Below, in pieces: positions 1 through 10,079 of a stretch of DNA of 64,000 bases. Source of the stretch: Halieaceae bacterium (GTDB lineage Bacteria; Pseudomonadota; Gammaproteobacteria; Pseudomonadales; Halieaceae); NCBI GenBank assembly GCA_902613175.1, contig CACMGJ010000003.1, positions 37,885 to 101,884 of the forward strand, in the 5' to 3' direction. The notes under the pieces are model-generated. The model made no database searches, was not told the origin of the DNA, and was given only the letters and a program-made list of their open reading frames with translations. Position 1 is the first letter of the stretch; every line of letters starts with the position of its first letter. The position numbers and the translations under genes were made by a program.

Positions 1-330
1 GACTTCGTTATTTTCGAGATGGGCCAACGCTTCACCCTGCCTGAGTTCAAGGAGTTTTTAGCCTCTGCCAACTATACAGATTGGGTCTCGACACGTTGGG
101 TGCTCTCAAATCACACCATCACGAGCGCGCAAGAGTCTTCGCATATTTTTTACCAGAATGACGGTGTGTTTATTTTCCCCAGCGCCGGTGACCCTGAGAA
201 GCTATCAAAACAGCAAAACATGTGGCTTGAAAGCGCGCTGGTCGTAAAGGAAGGCGAAATTCTCAAATTGAAATTTCTACAATCTGAGAACGTCACGCGA
301 GTAGAAACAGACCTTGATGATGTAGATTAG
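1..330 (+). CDS. hypothetical protein, C-terminal part (probably continues upstream of the window)
   Basis: Frame is open from base 1 (DFVIFEMGQRFTLPEF...) to the stop at 330; listed ORF starts at an internal ATG. Confidence 0.6.
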   Translation, partial: DFVIFEMGQRFTLPEFKEFLASANYTDWVSTRWVLSNHTITSAQESSHIFYQNDGVFIFPSAGDPEKLSKQQNMWLESALVVKEGEILKLKFLQSENVTRVETDLDDVD

Positions 331-356
331 GGTCTACGGAATTTTCGGGCACGATT

Positions 357-1301
357 ATGTTGCGACTACTTATCACTGCATGCCTTCTTTGGCCGACTTT
401 GGTAATGGCTAGCCCCTATAAAATCACGGTCCTAGCAACAAATATTTCGGACTATGGTGGCCTAGGTGAGTGGAGCTTTTCTGCTGTTTTTGAGGGCGAC
501 GAGGAATCAGTTCTATTCGACACCGGATTCAAAAGCGACACCGTACTTCACAATGTATTACACCTAGGCGTCGATTTATCTCGCACCGAGAAAGTCGTGC
601 TGAGTCATTTCCACAGTGATCACACTGGTGGTTTGTTAGTACTCCGGGAACATTTTAGAGACAAGAATCCCAAAGCACTTAGCATCGTCTATGTCGCCCG
701 TGGTTTTTTCGATCAGCGAAGAACAGGCAATGGCTCACTTGTAGGGCCAGGTGAATTTGAATCAGCTCAAGACTTTCGAGGTGCCTCAGAGGCTTTGGGT
801 ATCTCATTTGTCGAAATAGATTCACCAACCGAGATTGCACCTAACTTATGGCTAACCGGTCCGGTACCGCGCTTAGTGGAGGCCTACAACGGCCCCGCAG
901 GTCTTTTCATCGACGGACCGGATGGCCCCAGCGAAGACATTATTATTGATGATCAGTCTCTGGGTTACCTTACTGATCGGGGTTGGCTTATGACCTCAGG
1001 CTGTGGACACTCGGGACTGATCAACACAGGCAACGTTCTTCAATCGATTAAAAGAGAGCCGGTCTATTCGATTGTTGGCGGTTTTCACTTATGGCGAGCC
1101 AGTCAAGTAACACTGGATAAGACGGCTTCTTGGCTGGAAAAGGCCGGTCTTGAGTTGATGATGGGCGGCCATTGCACCGGTATCGCAGCGGCAGAAAAGA
1201 TTGCGAGTGCGTTAAGACTTCCCCGATCCAACATCTCGCACGCAGCCGTCGGCTCAGTCATTACAAAAGACCTCAAATTTGTTCGCAGCTCCATTGAGTA
1301 A
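357..1301 (+). CDS. exported MBL-fold metallo-hydrolase
   Basis: Signal-peptide-like N-terminus; SHFHSDHTGG metallo-beta-lactamase motif; later GCGHSG and GGFHLW motifs. Confidence 0.85.
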   Translation: MLRLLITACLLWPTLVMASPYKITVLATNISDYGGLGEWSFSAVFEGDEESVLFDTGFKSDTVLHNVLHLGVDLSRTEKVVLSHFHSDHTGGLLVLREHFRDKNPKALSIVYVARGFFDQRRTGNGSLVGPGEFESAQDFRGASEALGISFVEIDSPTEIAPNLWLTGPVPRLVEAYNGPAGLFIDGPDGPSEDIIIDDQSLGYLTDRGWLMTSGCGHSGLINTGNVLQSIKREPVYSIVGGFHLWRASQVTLDKTASWLEKAGLELMMGGHCTGIAAAEKIASALRLPRSNISHAAVGSVITKDLKFVRSSIE

Positions 1302-1449
1302 GATTCAAGCCGCCTACTCGCCGCTTAGAAATGGATAAAAAGTGTAAACAGCGAGCCCAAAGCTCTTTTGATGTGTGGGGCCAACCTTGTTCGATCATAA
1401 GCTACGTCATCGAGAGGTATAGTGGCCTCTCGCCAAGAGGAGTATTCCA

Positions 1450-2160
1450 GTGACAGATGTATCTAAAGCCAGACCCGCCAGCACCGTTGTCCTTTTGTGT
1501 GACACGGATAACGGAATGGAAACGCTCATGCTCAAGCGCAACAAAGCGCTGATGTTTGCCGGTGGCTTATGGGTGTCCCCAGGAGGTGCGCTGGAGGAAG
1601 CTGACATTGAAGCTGCTGATGGCGATATCTCGAGAGCCGCTCGTATTGCTGCGGCCAGAGAAGCTGAGGAAGAATGCGGATTGAGGCCAGATACTGAAAA
1701 CATGGTGCACCTCCGCCACTGGACGACACCTGTCGTTAAACCTAAGCGATTTGAGACCTGGATTTACGCGGCGCCGCTAGCTGAGGATGCGGACGTTGCC
1801 ATTGACGGCAGCGAGATTCATGACTTTGCCTGGATTCTTGTTAAGGACGCAGTGGCACAACATGAGGCAGGCGATTTTGGCATGCTGCCACCCACCTACA
1901 TCACGCTGCTCAGCCTGTTGCGTTACGCCAAAACCGCCGATATGACCGCTGGTGAAAGCGTAATTCCGCCACCCTATGTTTTCCCCGTGTTTACCAAGGC
2001 AGAGGGCAAAATGGCCGTGCTGTTCCAGGGGGATGCGGGTTACGAAACGGGCGATGGTAGTGCTGCAGGTGCTCGGCACCGTGCCATCATGCAAGAGAAA
2101 GGGTGGGAATACGTTTACAGCGACGTCGACGATACCTATCCACCCTTTGTCAGGAGTTGA
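1450..2160 (+). CDS. NUDIX hydrolase family protein
   Basis: GGALEEADIEAADGDISRAARIAAAREAEEECG resembles the Nudix box with an insertion. Confidence 0.8.
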   Translation: MTDVSKARPASTVVLLCDTDNGMETLMLKRNKALMFAGGLWVSPGGALEEADIEAADGDISRAARIAAAREAEEECGLRPDTENMVHLRHWTTPVVKPKRFETWIYAAPLAEDADVAIDGSEIHDFAWILVKDAVAQHEAGDFGMLPPTYITLLSLLRYAKTADMTAGESVIPPPYVFPVFTKAEGKMAVLFQGDAGYETGDGSAAGARHRAIMQEKGWEYVYSDVDDTYPPFVRS

Positions 2161-2199
2161 GGCTGGAAGGAACTTCACTTGTAAGCAACCGAGGACGTT

Positions 2200-2523
2200 A
2201 TGGTTATGAGCCAGAAGCTTTCCCGAACGAACAGAACGAAGCGAGCCCTCCAAAAGGAGTGGGCGAAATACCTCAATCAGGTTAAAGGTATTTTGAAGTT
2301 CTATGGTTATGTGGGTCTTTTAGGCCTCGCCGCGTGGGCCTCTGGAGCGCTATTTCGTGGCATCACCCGAGGCCCGGACGTTGGTTCGTTAGAAAAACTC
2401 CTCGCCGGTGTGATGTTTGTCTTACCCTTGGCCGCTGCGGGCTGCTTCATCCTGATGCCTAGCGTAAGGGAACGCTTTTTTACGTCGATAAAACTGCACG
2501 TCAGAACGTTTCGTCGAAAGTAA
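2200..2523 (+). CDS. small membrane protein, unknown function
   Basis: 107-aa ORF with two hydrophobic segments, co-directional with the upstream gene. Confidence 0.5.
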   Translation: MVMSQKLSRTNRTKRALQKEWAKYLNQVKGILKFYGYVGLLGLAAWASGALFRGITRGPDVGSLEKLLAGVMFVLPLAAAGCFILMPSVRERFFTSIKLHVRTFRRK

Positions 2524-2862
2524 TACCCTGAGGGTAAAAGGCCGAGAGCAACAACGGTCAGCTTAGTTCGTCAGTCCCGGAAACCAACTCTCCTGGGCTG
2601 GTCTATTCATTACCACATCACCCCATCCAACCGATTCGCCAGCTCATCCATTGGTAATGGATTGTGATGGATTGAGTAGCCAGCTAGCAGGGAGACCTTT
2701 TTTGAAGATTTTTACCTGCCAAGCGTTTAGGATGCCGGCGCGAGCAAAAGGGGTGGCACTCCAGCTATCCGCCAGTTGATTACTTTGGAAAATACGCGGG
2801 TAACACGCGACCAAAAGCCAGTTTCGCTCGTATGAGTAGACTTCGAGGACGAACACGACACT

Positions 2863-3837
2863 ATGAAGAACCCGGTAACCGATATTTGTCGCCTCAACCG
2901 CGAACTGCCGCCAGATGCGCCCGATGCACCCCAGTGGCTTGTCGATGCGTTGCAGGTGCCTCGCGAAGAGGGTTGGGTAACCTCGGATGGGTGTAATGTT
3001 CACTACTTCCGATGGGGTGATCCTGCTAATCCACCTCTACTCTTGATGCACGGTTTTCTCGCTCATGCGCGCTGCATGGCCTTCATCGCCCCGTTTCTAG
3101 CTGAGCAATACCACGTCGTTGCCTACGATCTATCCGGCATGGGTGACTCAGACGTTCGTTCGTCCTATCCCGACGCTGTTCGCGCACAGGAAGTGGTCGA
3201 TGTCGCTCGCGAAACCGGTCTATTTGATCACGCCATTAAGCCCATTGTGATTGCCCACAGCTACGGCGGGCATGTGGGCCTTGCAGCCATGAATGATTTT
3301 CACGAGCTTTTCGGTGGCCTCGTTGTTTGCGATCTCATGGTCTTGAGACCCGAGCGACTCAAAGCGCACTTCGCAGGTGGGCGCCCAATGCGATCGGATA
3401 CGAGTCGCCCGAACCGAATCTACCCAAGCTATGAAGAGGCAAAATCGCGTTTTGTGCTCTCGCCAAACCAACCTTGTGGCGAACCTTATCTATTCCATTA
3501 CATGGCCTATCACTCGCTCAAACAGGTTGACGGTGGATGGACTTGGAAGTTCGATACCAGTGTTTTCGACAGTGATTTCTCCCTGAAAGAGCGAATACTC
3601 AATCAAGTAGATGCGGTTGTCGCCGCACCTGGTAGAAAAGCCTATGTCTATGGACAGCACAGCGCCTTGTTTGATGATGACTCGGCCAATTACGTGCGTG
3701 AGCGGGGTGGCGATAACATTCCTTTCATTAGCATTCCCGGCGCACGTCATCACCTGATGCTCGATGAGCCCATTGCCTTTGTCAGCGTACTTCGCTCGCT
3801 GGTTGCACAGTGGCACGCAGCCGATAAAGCGGCTTGA
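2863..3837 (+). CDS. alpha/beta hydrolase
   Basis: LLMHGFLAHARC, nucleophile elbow AHSYGGHVG, C-terminal GARHHLMLDEP. Confidence 0.85.
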   Translation: MKNPVTDICRLNRELPPDAPDAPQWLVDALQVPREEGWVTSDGCNVHYFRWGDPANPPLLLMHGFLAHARCMAFIAPFLAEQYHVVAYDLSGMGDSDVRSSYPDAVRAQEVVDVARETGLFDHAIKPIVIAHSYGGHVGLAAMNDFHELFGGLVVCDLMVLRPERLKAHFAGGRPMRSDTSRPNRIYPSYEEAKSRFVLSPNQPCGEPYLFHYMAYHSLKQVDGGWTWKFDTSVFDSDFSLKERILNQVDAVVAAPGRKAYVYGQHSALFDDDSANYVRERGGDNIPFISIPGARHHLMLDEPIAFVSVLRSLVAQWHAADKAA

Positions 3838-3884
3838 GCTAGTGTCCGGCAAGTGCATTTCTCCAGTGCAATCGTGGCTTAATC

Positions 3885-4775
3885 GTGAAAATGATAGGCG
3901 CCCCTGAAAACAACGAGAGCCTTCTCATTCCGGTATTGTTGGCTAGTGCAGGCGTACTATTCTTCTGCATGCTCGATGCGGTCATGAAAGCCCAAGCGCT
4001 GGCCATGGGTGCCTACAGCGCCACATTTTGGCGAGCGGCCATGGGGGCCGTCTTCGCATCCGCACTCTATTTACCTAACCGGCCCCAGCTGGCGACAGGA
4101 AGAGTGCTGAGACTCCATATTACTCGCGGCGTCCTCACCGCACTCATGATGCTCTTTCTGTTTTGGAGTCTGACGCAACTGCCACTCGCTCAGGCTATTG
4201 GTCTGAGCTTTGTCGCACCCATCATCGCTCTATACCTCGCAGCGCCCATGCTCGGCGAAGAAATTACACGCGGTGCAAAACTTGCCGCTGTCCTAGGGTT
4301 TGGCGGTGTTCTTGTGATTGCCGGCGAAGACATGTTTCAGGTGCGTGATGACAGCAGTCTGCTCGGTATTGCAGCGGTCCTCGTCTTCGCCATCATGTAC
4401 GCACTCAATATCATTTTGCAGCGCAAGCAGGCCTTGGTGGCACGACCCACGGAAATAGCCTGCTATCAAAATGTGATCATGACCTGCATTCTGGCGCTTG
4501 GTGTACCCTTTGCCGTCTCCCTTCCCGCTGACGTAATTCAGTGGACGGCCTTATCGGCGGCCGGGGTGCTTGCCGTCATTTCACTCATCCTCATGTCTAT
4601 CGCCTACCGTCGCGCAGAGGCGCAAGCGCTCGTTTCAGTGGAATACACGGCGTTTATCTGGGCTGCATTGTTTGGCTGGCTGTTTTTTGCCGAACCGGTC
4701 AGTGCGGGCACGCTACTCGGCACAGCACTTATCGTCATTGGCTGTATCGTCAGCACACGGAAGGCAAAAGCGTAG
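3885..4775 (+). CDS. DMT superfamily (EamA-type) transporter
   Basis: About ten hydrophobic segments in two EamA-like halves. Confidence 0.85.
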   Translation: MKMIGAPENNESLLIPVLLASAGVLFFCMLDAVMKAQALAMGAYSATFWRAAMGAVFASALYLPNRPQLATGRVLRLHITRGVLTALMMLFLFWSLTQLPLAQAIGLSFVAPIIALYLAAPMLGEEITRGAKLAAVLGFGGVLVIAGEDMFQVRDDSSLLGIAAVLVFAIMYALNIILQRKQALVARPTEIACYQNVIMTCILALGVPFAVSLPADVIQWTALSAAGVLAVISLILMSIAYRRAEAQALVSVEYTAFIWAALFGWLFFAEPVSAGTLLGTALIVIGCIVSTRKAKA

Positions 4776-4798
4776 GCATTTAGGGTTACACTTCCTGA

Positions 4799-5494
4799 AT
4801 GCCCAGACCGTCCTACGACAACCTGTATGAAGTCGCCTGCCTACGAAAAGGCGGTGGTGATGTTGTAGAGAGCCTACTTCCCACTATTGCAACCAAAGAG
4901 CATCTTAACGGGCTGGGGTCCGACCGCTACCTCGCTGAGTTCACGCGCAAGGTATTTCAATCAGGCTTCGTCTGGCGCATCGTCAATAAAAAGTGGCCCC
5001 AGTTCGAAGAGGTGTTCTGGGAGTTCGACATTGAGCGTCTGTTGATGATGCCCGACGACATGCTCGAGCGTAAGGCCAGCGATCCAGGCATCATTCGCAA
5101 CTTCAGCAAGGTCAAAACCGTGCTGGATAACGCGGTGATGATTGCTGACACCGAGCGCCGCGAGGAAAAGACCTTTGGCGAGTTCATTGCCGGCTGGCCG
5201 GATGATGACATTATTGGCCTATGGCTATTTTTAAAGAAACACGGTAGCCGACTGGGCGGGAACACGGGTCCCTATGCCTTGAGAACCTTAGGTGTCGATA
5301 CGTTTCTGATGACCGCCGATGTGGAGTTCTTTTTGCGCGAGAACGATATTGTTGACTCGGGCATTCACAGTTTGCGCGCCCTCAAAGCCGCACAGAGTTA
5401 TTTCAATAACCTTCGGGAGGAGAGCGGTAGAAGCTTGTCGGAGCTTAGTCGACTCGTCTCGTTAGGGGTCCGAAGAAACCAAATACCGGAGTAA
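4799..5494 (+). CDS. DNA-3-methyladenine glycosylase I-like protein
   Basis: Tag-like fold signatures (WRIVNKKWPQFEEVFWEFD, HGSRLGGNTGPYALR); lacks the N-terminal Cys/His and C-terminal His/Cys zinc ligands of E. coli Tag. Confidence 0.65.
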   Translation: MPRPSYDNLYEVACLRKGGGDVVESLLPTIATKEHLNGLGSDRYLAEFTRKVFQSGFVWRIVNKKWPQFEEVFWEFDIERLLMMPDDMLERKASDPGIIRNFSKVKTVLDNAVMIADTERREEKTFGEFIAGWPDDDIIGLWLFLKKHGSRLGGNTGPYALRTLGVDTFLMTADVEFFLRENDIVDSGIHSLRALKAAQSYFNNLREESGRSLSELSRLVSLGVRRNQIPE

Positions 5495-5540
5495 GCCTGC
5501 GCATTGCCGACTCCAAAAAAATAAATAAGGAGGTAGCACA

Positions 5541-7562
5541 ATGGGGATAAATCGAGTTCTAGCAGTTTTAAGCGTCGCTGTTCTCGCGAGCTGCGGTCAA
5601 AGCCCACAGGAAACGGGCAACAACGCGCCCACTACAACGTCACCATGGCACTCCTTAACCGAAATAGAAATTAATGAAGCAGCTGCCGCCGTAAGCGATG
5701 CGTTTGGCGAGGGCATCTTGTTCAATCGCATCAGCCTCACCGAGCCTGACAAGAACAAGGCGCGTGCTTGGCAGACCGGTGATCAAGCAGCCCGCGGCGC
5801 AGATATTGTCTACAGGCTTAACAAGGCCTCTTATGTAGCGCGCTACGATTTTGATACCGCATCGCTCTCTGCTCCGAAGGAGATCACCAGCGGTCAGCCC
5901 ATGCTCGTGGGCGAGGAGCTATTCAGCGCACTCGACGCAGTCAACCAACTTCCTGAGGTGGTAGCTGCCATGGAACTGCGCAGCATTACCGGCTCGGACG
6001 GTCTCTGCCTGCCACGCACGGTCGGGCGTTTTTTCTCTGATCTTGCAAACCCTGTTAATGACCGAGTTGTCCGTTTCGACTGCTTCAATATTCGGGGTCA
6101 AAGTGGCTTGGGGCTTCTTCCTACGACCAGCGCTTATGCGCGACCAGTAGAGGGTGTCAGTGTCTTATTCGATGTTGAAGAATTGAAACTCATCGAAATC
6201 ACAGACTCCTTTGCTAACGCCGATACACCACCCAATGACTTTGAGGTCATCGAGTTTCACGAGAGCGCACTCGACACACGGCCAGCACTGAAACCGATCA
6301 CTATCGAGCAGCACGAGGGACGAAATTTCGAAATCTCCGGAAGCCAAATCAGTTGGCAGGACTGGCAGTTCCATCTTCGCTTTGACCCGCGCCAAGGTAC
6401 GATTCTCAATAACATTGGCGTTGTCTCTGACGAGGGTTTCAGACCCGTTGCTTACGAAATCGCCATGTCTGAAATGTTCGTCCCGTACCAAGACCCCGAT
6501 GCCCACTGGTTCTATCGGGCCTATTTCGATATGGGTGAGTACGGATTCGGCAATATGGCAACCGAGCTCAAGGGCAACGACTGCCCACCAACCGCCGAAT
6601 ATCAGGATGTGGTGTTGCACAACGCGAGCGGAGAAGCATTCACCGCCGAAAATCGCATCTGTATTTTTGAGTTCGACCCAGGCTACCCCAGCTGGCGCCA
6701 CCACGAGTCTTTGTATGACGATGTACCCGGCATGGTGAAACACAACTCACGCAGAGCCACTAATCTCGTTCTACGTATGGTCGCCGTAATCGGCAATTAC
6801 GATTACTTCCAAGATTACGTTTTCCAACAAGACGGACGCATACGAATTCGACTGATCTCAACCGGCATTGACGCCACCAAGGGTGTTTTCTCTGCATCGT
6901 TAGATGACCCGAGAGCCGCGTCGGAAACGCAGACAGGAACGCTGATTGCTCCGTATCGTGTCGGCGTCAATCACGACCACTTCTTTAGCTACCGCATAGA
7001 TATGGATGTCGACGGTGTTGATAACAATTTTGTTCGTCAGCGACTGGTGGCCACAGAGCAGCCCGAGGGCGCGCCTCGCCAAGGCATCTGGACCGTTCAA
7101 CAAGAGCACGTGCTGACGGAGAAACAGGCTCAAACGGTCATGAAAGTGGAAAAGCCTGCGCTGCTAACCTTTGCCAGCACCACCGCAAAAAATGCGATGG
7201 GCTACCCCACTTCGTACCAGCTCATGTTCCCCAATACCCATCCATTGGTGACGCTCGATGATACGATTTATCAGCGCGCCGGGTTTCTCAAGAACAATTT
7301 ATGGGTGACCCGCTACAAGACCAATGAGATTTTCTCGACGGGCCTCGCGGTCAATCAATCGGATATCGGTGTTGGACTGCCTCAGTACGCGGCAGACGAC
7401 GAGACTATAGAAAATACCGACCTTGTCGCCTGGCCGATGATTGGCTTCCATCATGTGCCCATGGCCGAGGACTGGCCCGTGATGCCCTCAAAGGTGGATG
7501 AGATCACGCTCAAGCCGCGAAATTTCTTTAATCGAAATCCAGCACTGGACGTTCCAGAGTAA
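5541..7562 (+). CDS. copper amine oxidase family lipoprotein
   Basis: Lipobox VLASC; YFDMGEYG catalytic-base region; IGNYDY cofactor Tyr region; NHDHFF copper HxH; GFHHVPMAEDWPVMP third His region. Confidence 0.85.
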   Translation: MGINRVLAVLSVAVLASCGQSPQETGNNAPTTTSPWHSLTEIEINEAAAAVSDAFGEGILFNRISLTEPDKNKARAWQTGDQAARGADIVYRLNKASYVARYDFDTASLSAPKEITSGQPMLVGEELFSALDAVNQLPEVVAAMELRSITGSDGLCLPRTVGRFFSDLANPVNDRVVRFDCFNIRGQSGLGLLPTTSAYARPVEGVSVLFDVEELKLIEITDSFANADTPPNDFEVIEFHESALDTRPALKPITIEQHEGRNFEISGSQISWQDWQFHLRFDPRQGTILNNIGVVSDEGFRPVAYEIAMSEMFVPYQDPDAHWFYRAYFDMGEYGFGNMATELKGNDCPPTAEYQDVVLHNASGEAFTAENRICIFEFDPGYPSWRHHESLYDDVPGMVKHNSRRATNLVLRMVAVIGNYDYFQDYVFQQDGRIRIRLISTGIDATKGVFSASLDDPRAASETQTGTLIAPYRVGVNHDHFFSYRIDMDVDGVDNNFVRQRLVATEQPEGAPRQGIWTVQQEHVLTEKQAQTVMKVEKPALLTFASTTAKNAMGYPTSYQLMFPNTHPLVTLDDTIYQRAGFLKNNLWVTRYKTNEIFSTGLAVNQSDIGVGLPQYAADDETIENTDLVAWPMIGFHHVPMAEDWPVMPSKVDEITLKPRNFFNRNPALDVPE

Positions 7563-7598
7563 ATTGCGTCTCATGAGGCTGTGCAGAGGAGTTGGATT

Positions 7599-8438
7599 AT
7601 GTCGGAAATAACGATCACAGAAATACACCGCTACCCGGTTAAATCCATGTTGGGTGAGACCCCCTCAGAAGTGATGGTTAGCGAACGCGGAATCCAAGGC
7701 GATCGCGCTTGGGCAACGCGTGATGAGGTCCGTGGTGGCATTCGCGGCGCCAAGAAACTACCGCAACTGATGCTATTTGGCGCGCGATCGGTCGATGGCA
7801 ATACATCGGAAATTACCGCTCCTGATGGTTCGACCTGCCTAACAAGCTCAGACGAGATGAATCATTGGCTGTCAGAGAAACTTGATCACAGCGTCACCCT
7901 GTGGCCGCTACTTTCTCCCGATAACCTCGAGCACTATCGACGAGGCGCCCCCGACTCAGAAGATTTCGAACAGGAACTGCGAGAGATCTTCGGGCGCACC
8001 CCCGACGAACCGCTTCCTGATCTCAGCGCCTTCGCTGAAGTCATCGAATTCGAGTCGCCGCCTGGGACCTATTTTGATGCGTTTCCGATCATGCTCATGA
8101 CGCAGCAATCGCTGGATACGATGTCACAAGCAGCTCCAAGTTCGGCGTTCGATGAAAAGCGATTTAGAGCCAACTTCATTCTAAATGTGGATGGCTCGAC
8201 CGATCGATTCCCAGAGCAAGCGTGGATTGGTAAAGAGCTGCATATTGGCGAGGTGGTTCTCAAAGTAATCGATACCTGCCCGCGCTGTTCGATGACCACT
8301 CACGCCACCGACACCCTCCCGCGAGACACCGACATCATGCGGCATCTAGTGACTGAAGCAGAAGGCAATCTAGGTGTGTATGCAAAAGTCGTCCGCGGCG
8401 GCGCCATTACTCAAGGGCAGACCGTGACGGTCGTGTAA
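7599..8438 (+). CDS. MOSC domain-containing protein
   Basis: N-terminal ITEIHRYPVKSMLGE; C-terminal MOSC motif DTCPRCSMTT. Start placed at ATG 7599 downstream of a GGAG; listed ORF begins at GTG 7581. Confidence 0.85.
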   Translation: MSEITITEIHRYPVKSMLGETPSEVMVSERGIQGDRAWATRDEVRGGIRGAKKLPQLMLFGARSVDGNTSEITAPDGSTCLTSSDEMNHWLSEKLDHSVTLWPLLSPDNLEHYRRGAPDSEDFEQELREIFGRTPDEPLPDLSAFAEVIEFESPPGTYFDAFPIMLMTQQSLDTMSQAAPSSAFDEKRFRANFILNVDGSTDRFPEQAWIGKELHIGEVVLKVIDTCPRCSMTTHATDTLPRDTDIMRHLVTEAEGNLGVYAKVVRGGAITQGQTVTVV

Positions 8439-8483
8439 CTCAGTCCGTCCTTGTTTCATTAGGCCTGAGCACGGCCAATGTGC

Positions 8484-9827
8484 TCAGGACACCTTAATCG
8501 TCTTTGCGTTGAAGCTATCCCATGGCCCCGTAATAGCGAGCGTCTTTGTCGGCGCGTAGACGTTGACGAACATTGTCTGTCCATCGGGTGAGAAACAGGC
8601 TCCGGCGAGCTCAGTCTGCAGTCGAAGGCGCGCCAGCGGATAAGCATTCCCGTCGGGCGCAATCCCTCTCAGGTGGTTATCAACGACTGCGGTGTACTGA
8701 TCCTCACAGACAATGAGGTGCCCATTGGGGGCAACGACCACGTTGTCGCCGTAATCAAACTGATGCTTGGAGATGCTCTCGAAAAAGAGTTCCACGCGAT
8801 CGCTTTCCCCGTCAGGACTGAATTGGATACGGAAAATTTGACCGAGTTTGCGGGCGCCGCCACTGGTTGAGCAAACAAAAGCCTCGCCCTCGCCCATGTG
8901 GATGCCTTCGCCACGTGCCACCAAACTCGCACCTTTTGCGGCCGCTTGGTAACGCAGATCATCCTTTGGTGCCTCGACCGCATCCAAATCGATCCAATTT
9001 ACCTTGCCCGCAGCCCCCACCGCGATCGACATACCCGTCCAGTTTCTCAGGTCGGGGATACCCTCCACTTTCATCGCCTGCAGGCGACCTCCTCGCGAGA
9101 GCTCGCCCGGGACTTTGGGAACAAAGCGATAAAGGACACTGTCATTGCGGTCCTCTGTCAGGTAGACAAAACCAGTCGCCGGATCCACACAGGCGGCTTC
9201 GTGATTAAAACGACCCATTGCCACCAATGGCTCGGGATCAACCAAACCAGTGGCCGTCGCTGGCACCTCAAATACCCAGCCGTGATTCTTGTTTAGTCCC
9301 TCGCCGTACTTCTGCCCGGGCCCCGTTGGCGACTCTTCGCAGGTCAGCCAACTTCCCCAGGGCGTGATGCCACCAGAGCAATTACGGATGGTGCCGCCAA
9401 GCGATCGAAACTGATTCGTTACCTCGAGACTCTTCTGATCAAGTACGACATGGGTCGTGCCTCCGGGAACCAAAACACCGTCTTTGGCGCCAAACCCCAG
9501 CTCAAAGGCACCGCCGTTTGAATCACGTGGAACCAGCTCGTGGTTGCGCACGAGTGCCAGACGCCCATCACCAAGGTCAAAACATCCCATGCCATCAGCC
9601 TTGTCTGGGACGGTTGCACCATCGCTCATGGCGTCGCCCAAAGCCGATATCACCCGATAAGAAAAGCCCGGTGGAAGGTCGAGTACGCCCTGAGGATCGG
9701 GATCTAATTGCCCGTAAGCCACCGCGCGTGAAAAGGATCTATCGGGTAAAGGCCGAGTGATGCAGCCACTCGCAGACAAGGCTGCGAAGGCTAGGCCAGT
9801 CGTATGCAAAAACGTTCGTCGTTCCAT
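8484..9827 (-). CDS. PhoX/DUF839-type phosphatase-like protein, probable Tat lipoprotein
   Basis: MERRTFLHTTGLAFAALSASGC (twin Arg plus lipobox); VRNHEL, GGTTHVVLD, NCSGGITPWGSWLTCEE, FNHEAACVDP typical of PhoX-like proteins. Confidence 0.85.
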   Translation of the reverse strand: MERRTFLHTTGLAFAALSASGCITRPLPDRSFSRAVAYGQLDPDPQGVLDLPPGFSYRVISALGDAMSDGATVPDKADGMGCFDLGDGRLALVRNHELVPRDSNGGAFELGFGAKDGVLVPGGTTHVVLDQKSLEVTNQFRSLGGTIRNCSGGITPWGSWLTCEESPTGPGQKYGEGLNKNHGWVFEVPATATGLVDPEPLVAMGRFNHEAACVDPATGFVYLTEDRNDSVLYRFVPKVPGELSRGGRLQAMKVEGIPDLRNWTGMSIAVGAAGKVNWIDLDAVEAPKDDLRYQAAAKGASLVARGEGIHMGEGEAFVCSTSGGARKLGQIFRIQFSPDGESDRVELFFESISKHQFDYGDNVVVAPNGHLIVCEDQYTAVVDNHLRGIAPDGNAYPLARLRLQTELAGACFSPDGQTMFVNVYAPTKTLAITGPWDSFNAKTIKVS

Positions 9828-10079
9828 GATTTTACCGTGGTCATAGTTTTTAACGGTTGGCGTCTTATAGGGGCGTGGTCTCAGCTGACTCGCAACACAA
9901 CCTGCGCCGCCATGCCCAAGCGTAGCAAACTAATGGTTTCTGAACCCATAGCCTTGCAGGGTATTGCAGTGCCCACACCCCCTGAGGGGGAGGGTGTAAG
10001 TAGACTCCTCTAAGCGTTGTGAGGTTGTTGCGTAACGCCGGCTGAACAGCAGAGTCTGTAAGCATCGAGGGGGTCGATG

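Noticed and set aside
6165-6743. 192-aa reverse-strand ORF inside the copper amine oxidase gene
   Set aside because: Shadow ORF; no recognisable motifs and the sense-strand gene has clear family motifs.
9957-10006. CCCCCTGAGGGGG hairpin near the LysR gene 3' end
   Set aside because: Short stem without a clear U-tract; not enough to call a terminator or regulatory RNA.
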